This document shows positions 1-11,392 of a DNA stretch of 64,000 nt, piece by piece. Where the stretch lies: assembly GCA_963969345.1 (NCBI GenBank), contig OZ017767.1:7468739-7532738 (forward strand). The letters are read 5' to 3'. This stretch comes from Turbatrix aceti (Eukaryota > Nematoda > Chromadorea > Rhabditida > Panagrolaimidae). The translations under genes were made by a program, and so were the position numbers. Position 1 is the stretch's first letter. Every line of letters starts with the position of its first letter. Below the pieces are notes generated by a model, which saw only the letters and a list, made by a program, of their open reading frames with translations, searched no databases and was not told where the DNA came from.

Positions 1-1186
1 TGAAAAACGTTTTGTAACCTTTGGAAATATTTTTATTGTATAAAACAAATTTGTATTTATTTATATGTATTCTCACATACGTTAACTGAAACATTTTTTT
101 CATTTTTTTGAATTTGCTCTTTTCCCTTGCTAAAACAATTCTGGCCGCTGAGAATATTGCTTACGAAAAGAAATGCTAGAAAAAAAAACATTTTTCGCAA
201 AATATTGTTACTTTCTCCGATCTGTGAGAAAATGAAGACGAGTAGCTCGTAGCCGACCGCGGTCGTGGCTTCGAGTCACTCGGATCCGTGTTATTTGGCA
301 AAAAAAAGCAATAAGAGCCGGAAAGAGACAGCCAGAAGCATGAGCCAATTTCCAAAACTAGCAAAATACGGAAGAAAAATAAAAACAAAAAAAATTTTTT
401 CTCCGATAAAATAAAAAAAAACTGGGACCACGCCCCATGTTACACACACACATGCATGCATGACTATCGCCATCGGCCAACATCCGTCATACCCCGGACA
501 TTCGAAGTCGTATAAAGCTCAAAAAACCGGCAAATCCATCATTTATACCCCCAAAATACGCCCGATACCGTCAGCCTATGACTCACAAAGAAAGCCATCC
601 CCTTGCTTTCTTTCACCGCGGCCGCGGTGCGCCGGATGGCTAACATAAAAAGTTGTATCGTATACAACCACCAAAAAGAAGGAAGGAAAAGTGCTTGTTT
701 ACACAAAGAAACCGGCACTGAACGTAACCAGCCGAACAAAAGCGTTTCAAATCGACTAAAAGTTTTAGTCTTACTCTTTTCACCCGCAAAACTCAAAAAA
801 ATGTTACTTTTCATTCCTTCCCAGTATTCGCAATTTCGTGTCAAAAGTTCATTATGCAAAAACTCGCTCTGTTTACGGTTAACCATTACTTTGGTTTACG
901 ATAACAAAGTCCTCAGAGGAACGTTTTGTGTCCGACATTTTCATTCGTTTTCGACGTATCAGGATTTGTAAAATGTTCCATCCTGAAAAAAAGTCTTCCC
1001 GTCGCAGTTTCTATCAGCCTCGTCCCGCTCCCGTCAAATTTGCGATCGAGCAGACAACTCCTGGCAAAGTGCGTCCAACACCCACAGCTTTTTTATTTTT
1101 TTTCGCCATTCGCGAAAAATTATTCGGCGATTGTAGTTAATCACGTGCCATTCCTCTTCCAGGTTTCGTCACCTCAAAAAGCCAAA
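1..1186. other. Intergenic left edge
   Basis: AT-rich sequence with many homopolymer runs. No reading frame here looks like protein. In particular, no stretch resembles the four membrane helices missing from the Cys-loop receptor gene that runs leftwards from 6.2 kb. The last part holds the probable promoter and trans-splice acceptor (TTCCTCTTCCAG ending near 1162) of the gene starting at 1187. Confidence 0.6.
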
Positions 1187-4100
1187 ATGCCGCCACCTCA
1201 GTTTGACGTCCGCGACAAACAACTTGGAGTAAGTTTCATTCTTTTGGCAAAAAGCTCAGTACTTTTTTTTTCTTCAGCTCAACGACACGATCGAGATGCT
1301 GAAGAACATATCCAGCGGCATGGCTGATCTCAACAGACGCCTCGACAACGCCATCACCGGTGAAAGAGGAGGAACGCCGTCATTGGCTCCCGTTCTGCCG
1401 AGGTTGATGGAAACGACGTCAATGTCCCCCAATGAGAACAATCCTCACAATTCGTTCTTGACTCCGGGAATCGAGATTTCCGGAAGTGAAACTGCTGCGC
1501 CGGCGCTTTCGAGTGAGTTTTTTTACTGGGAATCAGAAAATTGACGGGGTTTTTTTGTGTTTTTGGATTGATCGGGTTTTTTTTGTGTTTTTAGATTGAC
1601 ATTGAATTTCGTGCAGAACTTGCTCAAAATTTACAAATAATTTTTTTTGTGATTATTTGGGCATTGGGTTTCGTTCTAAAATAGCTAGAAGAAGAAAAAA
1701 AGAGCCCTATAATTTTAGAAATTAGGAAATCAGATTTAAAATTTTGATGAATAAAATTTCTGGGATAATTTTTTTTTTCATTTTACCGCTCTTTTTTTTG
1801 AAATTTTCGTTTTTTTTTTTGATTTTGTGACCAATTTTTTTCGGCAAAATTGTTAGAAATAGACAAAAATAACAAAAATAGCCAAAATAAAAAAAAGCCC
1901 ACACCAGCGCAACGACTTTCAAAACAAATTCACGTTTTTGTTGTCACGTAAAGCCAACCGATGGTCGTCCATTCTCGCGAAAATGCAGAAAAATGGTTTT
2001 CGACTGGAAAGTTTAGTGCTTTTACGATCATCGCGAACGAACGTCAATTTGTAGCCGCTCCTCAAATGTTATTATTTTTGAGATCAATTTTGTTTCCAGG
2101 GGTTATAACGACCAATCCTCTGCAAGATTCTAACAACCAGACTGCAGCACCTTCTTCACAACCAGCTGACGGTATGTTTTTTCTGGGGTAATTTTTTTTG
2201 AAAATCTGCGTTTTTTTTGTTTTTTAGACACTTTGGCCGAAGTTCCCCGGCGCCACACTTTTTTGGACTCTCCTATGCGCGATGATAATGTTGGTAATGT
2301 CGGCACTGTTACTCCGAGTTCGAGTGGTGAGGGTGCGCAGAGGGAGATCGGAACTCCGCCCGAGTTTGATTTGTTCGCTCATCTTATGGGTTCCATCACC
2401 TCGGATACGGTAGCACCACGGCAGTCTACGGATTCTCGGGATCTGGATGCGCTTTTTGGGGATGATGATGATGTGTCACCTGCCGAGGAGAACGGAATTG
2501 ACGATGGCGCGCCGGCGGCGAAAACTGTTTCTCGGTCTGTTTCACCTGTCAAAAACGCCGAACGTCCGACGGCGACGACCGCATCTGACTCTCCCGCTGA
2601 GCTCAACAACACCCAAATCCTGATTGCTCCTCGATCATCCTCCCCCATGGATCTGACCCCTGCCGAAGACAACAACCCGGGAATCTCGACCGCCAGGTCC
2701 CGATCCCGATCCTCATCTCCGATTTTCTCACCTTCGGCCGCGGCCGCTCAAAGCAACATCAACATTCCATCCAGGACCCAAAGTCCCGGGATTCCGACTC
2801 CATCGACTTCTGGATCGTCGATTCGAAACACCCGAAACAATCCACTGGCAGTTTCCGCTCCTTCGATGATGCCAGGGACTCCAACACCTCTTCGCGACAC
2901 TCTGGTTGCCAAGAGACGTATCAATCATTCTGTTGGGAGAAATTCCCTATTGACAACCAACAATTCTTTTTCTACACCCCATAATCGAACGAGCTCGTCG
3001 TCTTCTGCGTCCATACCTCCTCCTAATTCAAGCAACAAAAACCGTCCAGAAACGGCAAGCAATCGTCGAAAACAAATGTTGGCCAAAATGTGCGGTAAGG
3101 GACCAAATGCGAAGAAAACCAAGCAGTTTTTGACCGGTCTCGGTGGGGTGAGTTTTTTGGCCAATTTTTTTGTTTTTTCGAAGGTTTTACCACGAAATTA
3201 AAAAATTGATTATTATCAGTGGTCTTGACACGAAATTTGAAAATTCTGAAAGTTCTGAGTGTCTTACCACAAAGTTTTTGATTCTCAGTGGTCTTGACAC
3301 GAAATGAGAAAATCCTGAGATTTTTGAGGGTCTTACCATGAAATTTTTTGTTTTTGTTATCAGTGGTCTTGACACGAAATATGAAAATTCAGAGATTTTT
3401 GAAGGTCTTACCACAAAGTTTTTGATTATCAATGGTCTTGACACGAAATTTTTAAACTACTGAGATTTTTGAAGGTCTTACAACGAAATTTAAACTTTTT
3501 GATTAATCAATGATTTTACCATGAATTAAAATTAAATTGTGTACGGTAAGCGTAACGTTTCAGACAAATCGACGCCCGCAGAATTCATCGGTTGTTGCCT
3601 CTGCTCGCAGCGTATCCGCACGTTCGGTGATGACCGGCGGTCGTCGATCGTCTTCTCGGGCGCCGACAACTCCGCCGTCGTCATCGGCTGATGGATGGCG
3701 TTCGCTGGGTTCTCCACCACTTCGGGCAACGGCTTCGTCTTCGACCTCTCCTCCACCCCAGCCGACTCCGCAGGGATCTTCTACACCCCACAATCGCGCG
3801 TCGAGTTCGTCTCTTTCCCGGCCAGCACCTGTATCTGCTGGAAGACGTTCTTCCAAATCTCCGCGCCGAGAATCCTCGACGTCGTCGACGGGTACCCGTC
3901 ACCTGTCCACACTTGTCCCAGAAAAGGCAGAATCCGTCGCTGTGGACTGTTGCATTTTCCAAATTGTCGACGATGTCAAATGTATCTACATTCCGTTCCA
4001 CGATTCGCGACGGGATACGCAATATTTCTATCGCTACGACTTTTACGATGCCAAGTTTGGATTTGAAGCCTTTGTTTGTACGACGTGTGAGAGCTTCAAT

Positions 4101-4244
4101 CACGATCAGTACGCGGTCCACAACGTTCGAGCGAAGATTGTTCGCTTTGTCAACACTCACACCTGCTCATGTGTGAAGGTAGACATGGAGGAATATTCGG
4201 ATGAGGACGACGAAGAAGAGGAGGTGGAAGACGAACCAGAGTAA
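1187..4244 (+). CDS. Ser/Pro-rich disordered protein with C-terminal Cys/His module
   Basis: I do not recognise this protein. Five exons (1187-1228, 1278-1512, 2100-2171, 2228-3147, 3564-4244) join in frame to 649 residues. Residues about 15-45 form a short possible coiled coil (LNDTIEMLKNISSGMADLNR). Most of the rest, to about residue 530, is Ser/Thr/Pro-rich, with many SP sites and RS-like patches, and is probably disordered. The C-terminal ~115 residues look folded: aromatic-rich, with a CTTC pair, a His-rich stretch and a closing HTCSC, which could bind a metal. The tail is acidic (EEYSDEDDEEEEVEDEPE). Phosphoregulated nuclear scaffolding is only a guess. The start follows a splice acceptor at about 1162 (TTCCTCTTCCAG), consistent with trans-splicing. 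The same minisatellite lies in intron 4 and just downstream of the stop. Confidence 0.8.
3195..3535. repeat. Minisatellite in intron 4, unit about 75 bp
   Basis: At least four degenerate copies of a unit containing GGTCTTGACACGAAATTT, then a GATTTTTGAAGGTCTTACCAC-like half, then a TTTTTGATTATCA-like spacer. The unit has two GGTCTT half-repeats. The array fills most of the intron between exons 4 and 5 of the Ser/Pro-rich gene. Confidence 0.85.
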
Positions 4245-4294
4245 ACAAAAAGTAGAAAATGAGGTAAGTTTTTGTGGTTTTGGGGTGTAAAAAT

Positions 4295-4700
4295 TGAAAA
4301 TAAGCGGTCTTGACACGAAATTTGAAAGATTTTTGTAGGTCTTACGACGAAAATAAAAAAAAAATTGATCATCAGTGGTCTTGCCACGAAATTTTAAAGT
4401 TATTATATTTTTTAGTCCAGTTTTTGATTTTTTTGGGGTGTAGAAATTGAAGACTGTAGGATTTTGTTATCTCGGCACGAAATTTTGAATCTTGAAAGAT
4501 TTTCGAAGGTCTTATCGCGAAATTTTAAACTTTTCGTTTTTTTGTCCGGTTTTTGATTTTTTTTTGGAATTTCAAAATTGAGTTCTTTTTTGGGGGTTTT
4601 CCGCAGAATTTTAAAATTTGATATTTTCGAAGATTTCACCACGAAATTTAAAACACGTTGATTATCATACCACGAATTTTGAAATTGATCAAATGTTTTA
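4295..4700. repeat. Second array of the same minisatellite, downstream of the stop
   Basis: Copies of the GGTCTTGACACGAAATTT and GGTCTTACCACG-like half-units resume about 50 bp after the stop codon at 4244, more degenerate than in the intron. The last exon (3564-4244) is therefore bracketed by two arrays of one repeat family. Confidence 0.75.
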
Positions 4701-4870
4701 GTCCACAACAACCCTATTTTTCCCGAGCACTACTACCCTAAAGAATCTCAATATTATCTCATATCGGTGCCAACGTACCCAAAGATGACCTATTACCAAA
4801 GATGATGATTACAAAAAAAAGGATCAGTATTTGTTGATATAAATTATGTGTATGTATGTGGGACACTTAC

Positions 4871-6181
4871 CAGGTGATAGCTGAGGTCAGCTATGATCTG
4901 TGGCGCGAACGTCATGTCCTGCGCGTTGACGAAGTAGGACGTGAAATCGACGGAACACGTGTGGTTATCGAATGGCACGTTTTCGAGATTCATGTCGCAG
5001 GAAGTTGTGACGGTCATTTGTTGACTCCATGTCACTTTTCCGAAGTTGGACACCCGCACGTACCTGCTGCTGTCGTGGACGACAGAGTGTACCACGGAAA
5101 TGGCATTTACGACTGAGAGATCGGGGACGGCGACGTCGGCTACCGGGAGCAGGACGTATTCCCGGTTCTGGAACGAACCGGGCGACCACCGAAGACCATC
5201 ATCGACCCATTCGATTCGGAGCTCGAAAGTTGTGGTTATTGTTTCGGCTCGGTCGTCCTGGAGATGGATTTAGGGTTAGGGTTACGATTGACCAAACAAA
5301 AAAAACTGACCACGGACAGCAGCTTGGGATAACCGATCATGACGCCAACCTTGACGTGCTTGGTGCCGTTTGGCCTCGTGTTTCCCCTGCTGGCGGCTGC
5401 TCTCGCCCGGATTGTGTTGTAGAGGGAGGGGATTTCGACGGATGACTCGTTGGAATCTAAATAGTATTGGAATTGGAGAATTAGGATTCATTTAGGGGTC
5501 ATTTTGAAAATTCTTTACGAAATTTTGCCAAAAATTGTGTAGCTTTTACTGCGAAAAGTTTTTGCCGTAAAATTCATCTGCCTGAGACATGATCTCGCAA
5601 AGTTACGCTTGCGAGAAATTGTGTTTTTGTCATTTTTTGACAATTTTTGGCACGTTGTGGCTAAAAAAACTACGGCATTTCTAAAATCAGGGAATATACT
5701 GACCGACGTAATTTTTGATGGAGAATCGGAGAAAAAGATAAAAATATAGGGTTTTTCACCTTGAAAAAATGCCGAAACAAATGTTGCCATTGTAACATTT
5801 GTAATTGTAAAACAATGTAGTTTTCGGCATTTTTCAATGTGATAACCCTATATTTTAAATTTTTCTCAGATTCTCTATCAAAAATTACGTTGATTAGTAT
5901 ATTACCTCGGTCTTGGAGATGCCGTAATTTTTTAGCTACAACTTGCCAAAAATCGTCAAAAATGGCAAAAACCCTATTTCCTACAAGCGCAACTCTGCCG
6001 GATAATACTTCAGGCAAATTAATTTTATGTAAAAATTTTTTTATAGTAAAAGCGATTTTTTGACAAAATTACAAAAAGAATTTTCAAAATGCCCCCCGAC
6101 GCAATCATTGCCAGAATCACGCTTACCGCAGAGCCATGCCACCAGGATGAGCATCGTTGCCTTCCTCGCCGTACAGTGCAT
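4871..6181 (-). CDS. Cys-loop ligand-gated ion channel, extracellular domain only (partial)
   Basis: Three exons on the minus strand (6181-6127, 5456-5311, 5257-4871) join in frame to 196 residues. The first exon encodes a signal peptide (MLILVAWLCG core) and starts just after an ATTTGCAG acceptor. The rest is a pentameric-receptor ligand-binding domain: an early GYPKLL segment, a WVDDGLRWSP loop, and the Cys-loop CDMNLENVPFDNHTC with 13 residues between the cysteines and the conserved Pro-Phe-Asp. The last exon ends at a good donor (GTAAGT), so the gene should continue leftwards. No M1-M4 exon is visible between 4870 and 1. Either the rest lies beyond the window, which would nest the Ser/Pro-rich gene in an intron over 4.8 kb long, or the gene is truncated. 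Ligand and ion selectivity cannot be judged without M2. Confidence 0.85.
5541..6053. repeat. Long imperfect palindrome in intron 1 of the Cys-loop receptor gene
   Basis: Two arms of about 250 bp, centred near 5795, are reverse complements of each other with many mismatches. Matching landmarks on the two arms are TAGCTTTTACTGCG / CGCTTTTACTA, GACAATTTTTGGCACGTTGT / GACGATTTTTGGCAAGTTGT, GACGTAATTTTTGAT / AACGTAATTTTTGAT, ATATAGGG and AATGCCGAAA. It could be a fold-back element or an old MITE. Transcribed within the intron it would form a long hairpin. Confidence 0.85.
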
Positions 6182-7018
6182 GCTTGAACACCTGCAAATG
6201 GCAGCGGCCGAGCCGAGACAACTTTGTCGCCCCAAAATGCAGACCAGTGTCCGGTTTCTTTTTTGCAGTCAGTAGTCAGTCGGATGGCACGCCGGAGGTG
6301 GAGACAGTAGGAAGTGTTACCTGTCACCCAACTCTATACACTTGGTTTTTGTTGACTTTTGGCCTAGGCTGGAAGAAAGAGACCAGCCTAGGCTAAAGAA
6401 CACGTCATTTACTCGGAATTTTTCGGGTTTGGAGGGGGCGAATTGGGTTTTTAGGGTTTTTTCGAATGACGTCTTCTTTTTGCAATTTTTCTGTTTAGTT
6501 TGGTTACCTTTTGCCATTCTTCCATACGTTTGTTTATTCACAGTTTGTACAGACACAAAAAATATTAGATATACCATAACACAGTTAAAATCATCCAAAA
6601 ACAAGTTTGAATGAAAATCAGAGGATCATCAGGGAGGTTTTTGGAAATTATTGCATTACGAGATGGTTTTGGTTTGTTTTTCCCAAAAAAAACGGGTTTG
6701 ATACAGTTTCATCCGGTCAGGTGAGGGAAGGTGAACGAGTGAAAGTATGTATACATCACGAACACGCTGCGTGTCAGCGAGAGGGAAACCAGGTGGCCAG
6801 GTGGATTTGTTACAGCCAGCCAGTTTTGTTTCAGTTTCTCGATGGACTGCTGGGATGGGATGGGGATGAGTTCGACGGGCAGGCGCAGGCAAGGTTGAGG
6901 GGGAAAGAGGAGAGGGATCGGATCGCCGAGGGGTACATAATTGCGCCGGATTAGACAGACAGACGGCTTGGCTTAACTTTGTTTCGTCGAACCAAATCAC
7001 GAAACCAGTCAAGTTTGT
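6182..7018. other. Spacer between receptor and GRL genes
   Basis: No convincing gene. It holds the promoter side of the Cys-loop receptor gene and the 3' flank of the GRL gene, both of which lie on the minus strand. Confidence 0.5.
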
Positions 7019-8312
7019 CTAACCGGTACGAAACGCGTAACAGACGCCGGCTTGTACCTCGACTTGGCAATGCATAGATGATCGCGTGACGTATTCAAAG
7101 TCTGAATTGCTGCAGATTACTTGAAACTGCGGACCAAGTGCTGCCTCAGCTTCGCGGTGGATGAAAGTCTTCGCTTTTCGCAGGGATTTATCGTGCGCCT
7201 GAAAATTTATGGTATTAGCTTTGCCTGCACTGAAAAAAAGTATTTACCTGTAAATATTTTTTTGTAAGCAACTTACGTTTTCGTAAGAATTTTTTACAAA
7301 AAAATGTGGAAACATTATACTTACAGGCATTTTTTTCTAGTGTGGGTCTCGCCACGCTTACCTTCTTCATGATGCTCTTAAGCTTAGCATTGTTGCAATG
7401 CAGACCATTTTCACCGATATCTTCTTCGAGAATGTCCAGAGCGCCGCTGATGATATCCTTTTCCCTCTGCGCTTTCGCCTCGGCTTCGTGGGTGGTCTCC
7501 GTTTCATTTTCACTCGTTTTCGCTCCGAAACTCTTAGCCTTGCTTCGACAACCGCATCTGATGCAGCAGGAAATATACTGGGGAGCCGTTCCAGGTGGCG
7601 GGGGCGGCAGAGGGCCGTGCTCGATCGGTGGGGGTACTGTAGGTCCACGTGGAGGATAGGCGAACGGTGGAGGCGGTGGCGGCAGGTGAGGGGGCGGAGG
7701 AGGGCAGACGATCTTACCGTACCCAGGTGGAGGAGGGGGGTAGATATCCGGTCGTTCGTAAGGCTTCTCCGGGATGAATGGAATCGGACGTTTCGGATCG
7801 GTAAAAGGATCCGGAATCTGCCGAATGGGAGGCAACGTTTGCTTTTCCTTGCCTGTCTCTTCAGGTGGGAGCTCGTATGGATTAGGTGCCGGGATCAGGG
7901 GTGGGAGGTATTTTGCCGGAGCCGGTGGAGGCAGGGGTTGGAGCATTGGATAGGGTTGCGGAGGCGGATGGGGGCCGTGGGGCGGGAGCGGGGGTCCTCC
8001 CCTCGGGTAGGGACAGACGTAGCACCTGACCCCGTAAGGCTGGGGATACGGTGAAGGCCCTGGTGGAGGAGGGGGTAGAAATGGCGGAGGTGGAGGCGGA
8101 GGCGGGGGTAGCAAAGGCATTGGTGGGGGTATCGGAGCGGGAGGCATGATGAAGGGTCTCGGTTGGCATGGATTCATAAAAGCAGGCGCCGGCGCAATCG
8201 GTCCGCAGGGACCTGACATGTAGGCTGTCACGTAGGTGACAGGTAGGAGCCATAGAAATATCTTTGACGGAAACGGGAACACCGACGGTGACGCCGACGG
8301 CGACGGGGACAT
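7019..8312 (-). CDS. Secreted proline-rich protein with C-terminal ground-like (GRL) domain
   Basis: Two exons (8312-7362, 7198-7019) give 376 residues. The N-terminus has a hydrophobic signal segment (IFLWLLPVTYVTAY) followed by about 230 residues dominated by polyproline and Pro-Gly-Tyr runs. The C-terminal ~80 residues carry a nematode ground-like domain: CNNAKLKSIMKK at the end of exon 1, then in exon 2 VICSNSDFEYV, SSMHCQVEV and a closing GVCYAF. GRL proteins are secreted, nematode-specific relatives of the hedgehog-related genes and are often made by cuticle-forming epithelia. An apical matrix or signalling role is inferred from the family. The polyproline tract is long for a GRL protein. 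A TATAAAAG box lies about 50 bp upstream of the ATG. Confidence 0.9.
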
Positions 8313-8739
8313 GTTGGTGGGCTAGGGACGGTTTGCAAAAAACCAGTGGTCAAGGGGACCACTTTTATAGACGAGCATGCGCAGAGACAGAGGCGGTACG
8401 AGTGTCAAAGGGAACGGAAAGCCGGTAACGTGGATGAGTAACGACAAATATTTAAATCCCCATCCGCCGGCGGTGATGAAGTTCTGACCACTGCAGACCA
8501 CAGCCATAGTCGCCGGGTTGTAGACAATGACCGATCATGTTGGCTACTATTACCGCATCAGGAAGAATACCAAGGCGATTAGACACGATTTTCTTGAATC
8601 ATTCTTAGGCCGTCAGACGATTAGTTAACCAGTTTTGGATCAATGTTGCACAACTTGTATTAAATTCAAAATACAATTGAGCAGGATTGTAAAGATTTTT
8701 TAGATTTATTCACATTTTTTATCGACAAAATGAATTTTT
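8313..8739. other. Spacer upstream of the GRL gene
   Basis: Contains the TATA box of the GRL gene and the 3' flank of the first sugar transporter gene. No other gene is seen. Confidence 0.5.
8362..8369 (-). promoter_or_regulatory. TATA box of the GRL gene
   Basis: TATAAAAG on the minus strand, 50 bp upstream of the GRL start codon, in a GC-richer context. Confidence 0.5.
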
Positions 8740-11392
8740 TTAAAAACAAGCATGCGCTTTTCGCATTTTTTCAATTTCTACATTTATCTGCTCGACGGAC
8801 TTGTTTTTCGTTTCCGGCACGAAGAACACGGTGAAGACGATGGTGACCAGCAGGCTGGCGGCGAAGATGAGGAAAACGAATTCTCCTAGGATTTGCTGGA
8901 GCAGAGGGAAGGTAATGCCTACGATAAAGGTTAGGGTCCAGTTTGTTCCGACGGACAAAGCGGAGGCCGATGCGCGGGCGTTGGAATCAAAGACCTCGGA
9001 CACGTAGAAAAATGGAATGCTCCCAGGCCCGGTGGCGAAGAAGATGACGAACAACATGACCAGGATTACTGTCATGTAGGCTGATACGTCGTGGACTATT
9101 TCGGATTGGGATTCTAGGTTCTGGAAATTTTTTGAAATTATGAAGGGTTCATAAGAATCCAACTTACGTGAACGTGGATAGAAGCGGTCAAAAGCACGGT
9201 ACACATGAAGATTCCGACGTTACCGATGAGCAGTAAAAATCTTCGACCAAATTTGGGGTGTTCAACGAGGTAGATGGATACAAAAGTTTGTATGACGTTG
9301 ATAAGGCCCATGAGCAGTGTCATGTACTGAGGCATGTGACCGGTGAGCACCTCGTTGAAGATGGCTGTCGAGTAGAACATGGTGGTATTAATGCCGGAGA
9401 GCTGTTGACCGAATTGGAGGTAGCACACGATGAACAGCGGCCAGATGTAGGTGGAGTTGAAGAGTCCCCAGACGGTGACTTTTTCTTCGCTCTGAAAAAA
9501 GGTTGATTGAAATTGTTTCAAAATTCGGCGGACCGAAAAAAAATGGAAAAAATTCAAAAGCATTTTTTTCAAATAAATGGCGTTTTTTTCAGGTTTTTTT
9601 GTGTTTGAAGTGAAATTTCAATTTACTTTTTTTCAATTTTTTTAGGGGAAAAAAAGTTGTTTTTTAAAAAATTTACAAAGATTAAAAAAATCTTTGTTTA
9701 TTTAAAAAATCGTTGTTTACAATTTTACTATTTAAAACAATTTTTAAAAGATTAAAAAAATCTTTGTTTACAATTAAAAAAATGAAAAGTGTTTACAATT
9801 TTAAAAATTAAAATTACAATTTTAAAAATTAAAATTACAATTTTAAAAATTAAAATTGTAAACTTTTTTTTGCAAAATTTTTTTTTATAATTTTTGTTGT
9901 CGTATGGCTTCTTTTTTTTCCAAAATGCCCTAAAACGGGTCAATTTTTTTTAAAAAGGCAAGCCTAAAATTTTTAGGTTCTGGCCTTAAAATTTTGGCCA
10001 ATCGGAATTTTAGGCCGATTTTATGCCAACCTACCGAGTGATCTTTCTGTTCCTTTTCCAGTATCGCAATTTCCTTGTTTACGATTTCATGATTAGGATC
10101 CAGATTACGGTACTTAGCGAGATCGCTGACAGCTTGATCCCTGTCGTTTTTGAAAATCAAAGTATACTTTGGAGATTCTGGAACGCCGAAGAGGAAGATC
10201 AATTGAAAGACGGACGGAATCAGCGGAAAAGCGAAAAGATAAGGCCAATAGTCATCGTTTCCAAAAAGTTGCGGTAGACCGGCAATCTGTGACAACAAAA
10301 TGCAAATGGTCACTACGACCTGCGGAATCGAGCCAATTGTTCCTCTGAATTGCGCGGGTGATATTTCGATGAGGAAAATTGGCAGAACACTGCTCCCGAT
10401 TCCGACAGCGAGTCCAATAATCAGGCGACCGATGTGGAAGAGTGGGTAGAAGTCGACAAAGTACGCGGACGTCATGCAGACGGTCCCGAGGAGGGAAAAG
10501 ATGTTGTTGACGTGAAGAGTGCGTCGACGTCCGAGTAGGTCAGCAAAGAAGCCGGACGTCAGCGCTCCGATCATGGCGCCGATTGGGAAGAATGCGACTG
10601 CGGCTGGGAAGATTATGTTCATCTGGAAGATGATTACGGATGTTATCCGATTTTTTGTCGGTTCGAGTCATAAAAAAGCAATTTTTTTTTGATTTCACAA
10701 AATTAATTTTTTTTTCAATTTTGTAAAAAGAAAAAAAATTCTGTTGTAAAATCTAAAAAAAATATATTACAAAATCAAAAAAATTGTATTCAGTAAAAAT
10801 CAAAAAAATGTAATTTAGCAAAAAAATCTAAAAAAATCTAAAAAAAATTTTAGAAATTTAAAAATCATAAATGTTTTTTTTTAAATTTACATTGCAAAAA
10901 TCATAAAAACGAAAAAATAAAGCTAAAATGATTGAAACAAATTGAAAAAAATTGCGAAGTAACCGTGTTTTTTTATTTTCATATTAAAAAAAAATTTTAA
11001 TAAAAAAAAGAAAAATATTTTATTTTTGAAAAAAATAAATAATTTTTTGAAAAAATTTTTTTGAAAGTCTTGCTGGCTTCCAGGTAGGCCAGGTGCCAGG
11101 TACATACCTCGGATGGACTCGGCCTGTATCCAAATAGCTGCCAATGATTCTCCCCCATCCACTTCATCAAAAACTTGGCCGGAGAGTTGATAACACCGAT
11201 GGAATACCCAAATACGGTATTTGTGCCTGCTGCGGCGATGAAGACACACCATAACAAATATTTCGTAATCGGAGCTTCTGCGGGGCTACAAGCCCCGGGA
11301 TCAGGGCTTTTCTCCAGGCTGGAGGCATTCGATGAATCAGAATTAGAATCAGAGATCTCTGCCTGATCACGTGCAGGCAAGTTAGGAACCAT
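8740..11392 (-). CDS. GLUT-type facilitative sugar transporter, copy 1
   Basis: Four exons (11392-11108, 10622-10035, 9491-9168, 9120-8740) give 525 residues, usual length for the family, with twelve predicted helices. A polar N-terminal tail of about 45 residues precedes helix 1. Sugar-porter motifs are in place: GRRR in the loop after helix 2 (about 126), RGT and PESPKY around the middle loop (PESPKY about 241), GQQLSGIN in helix 7 (about 320), GPGSIPFF in helix 10 (about 430) and VPETK after helix 12. The QLS triplet in helix 7 is typical of glucose-transporting GLUTs. The tryptophan usual in the GPGPIPW motif is Phe here. It lies downstream of a paralogue in the same orientation. A probable TATA box lies about 105 bp upstream. 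AT-rich introns contain simple repeats. The nearest C. elegans equivalent is likely FGT-1, but orthology is untested. Confidence 0.92.

Noticed and set aside
5270..5285. TTTAGGGTTAGGGTTA in a Cys-loop receptor intron looked like telomere repeat
   Set aside because: Only two units, inside a normal intron, and nematode telomeres are usually TTAGGC. Chance is enough.
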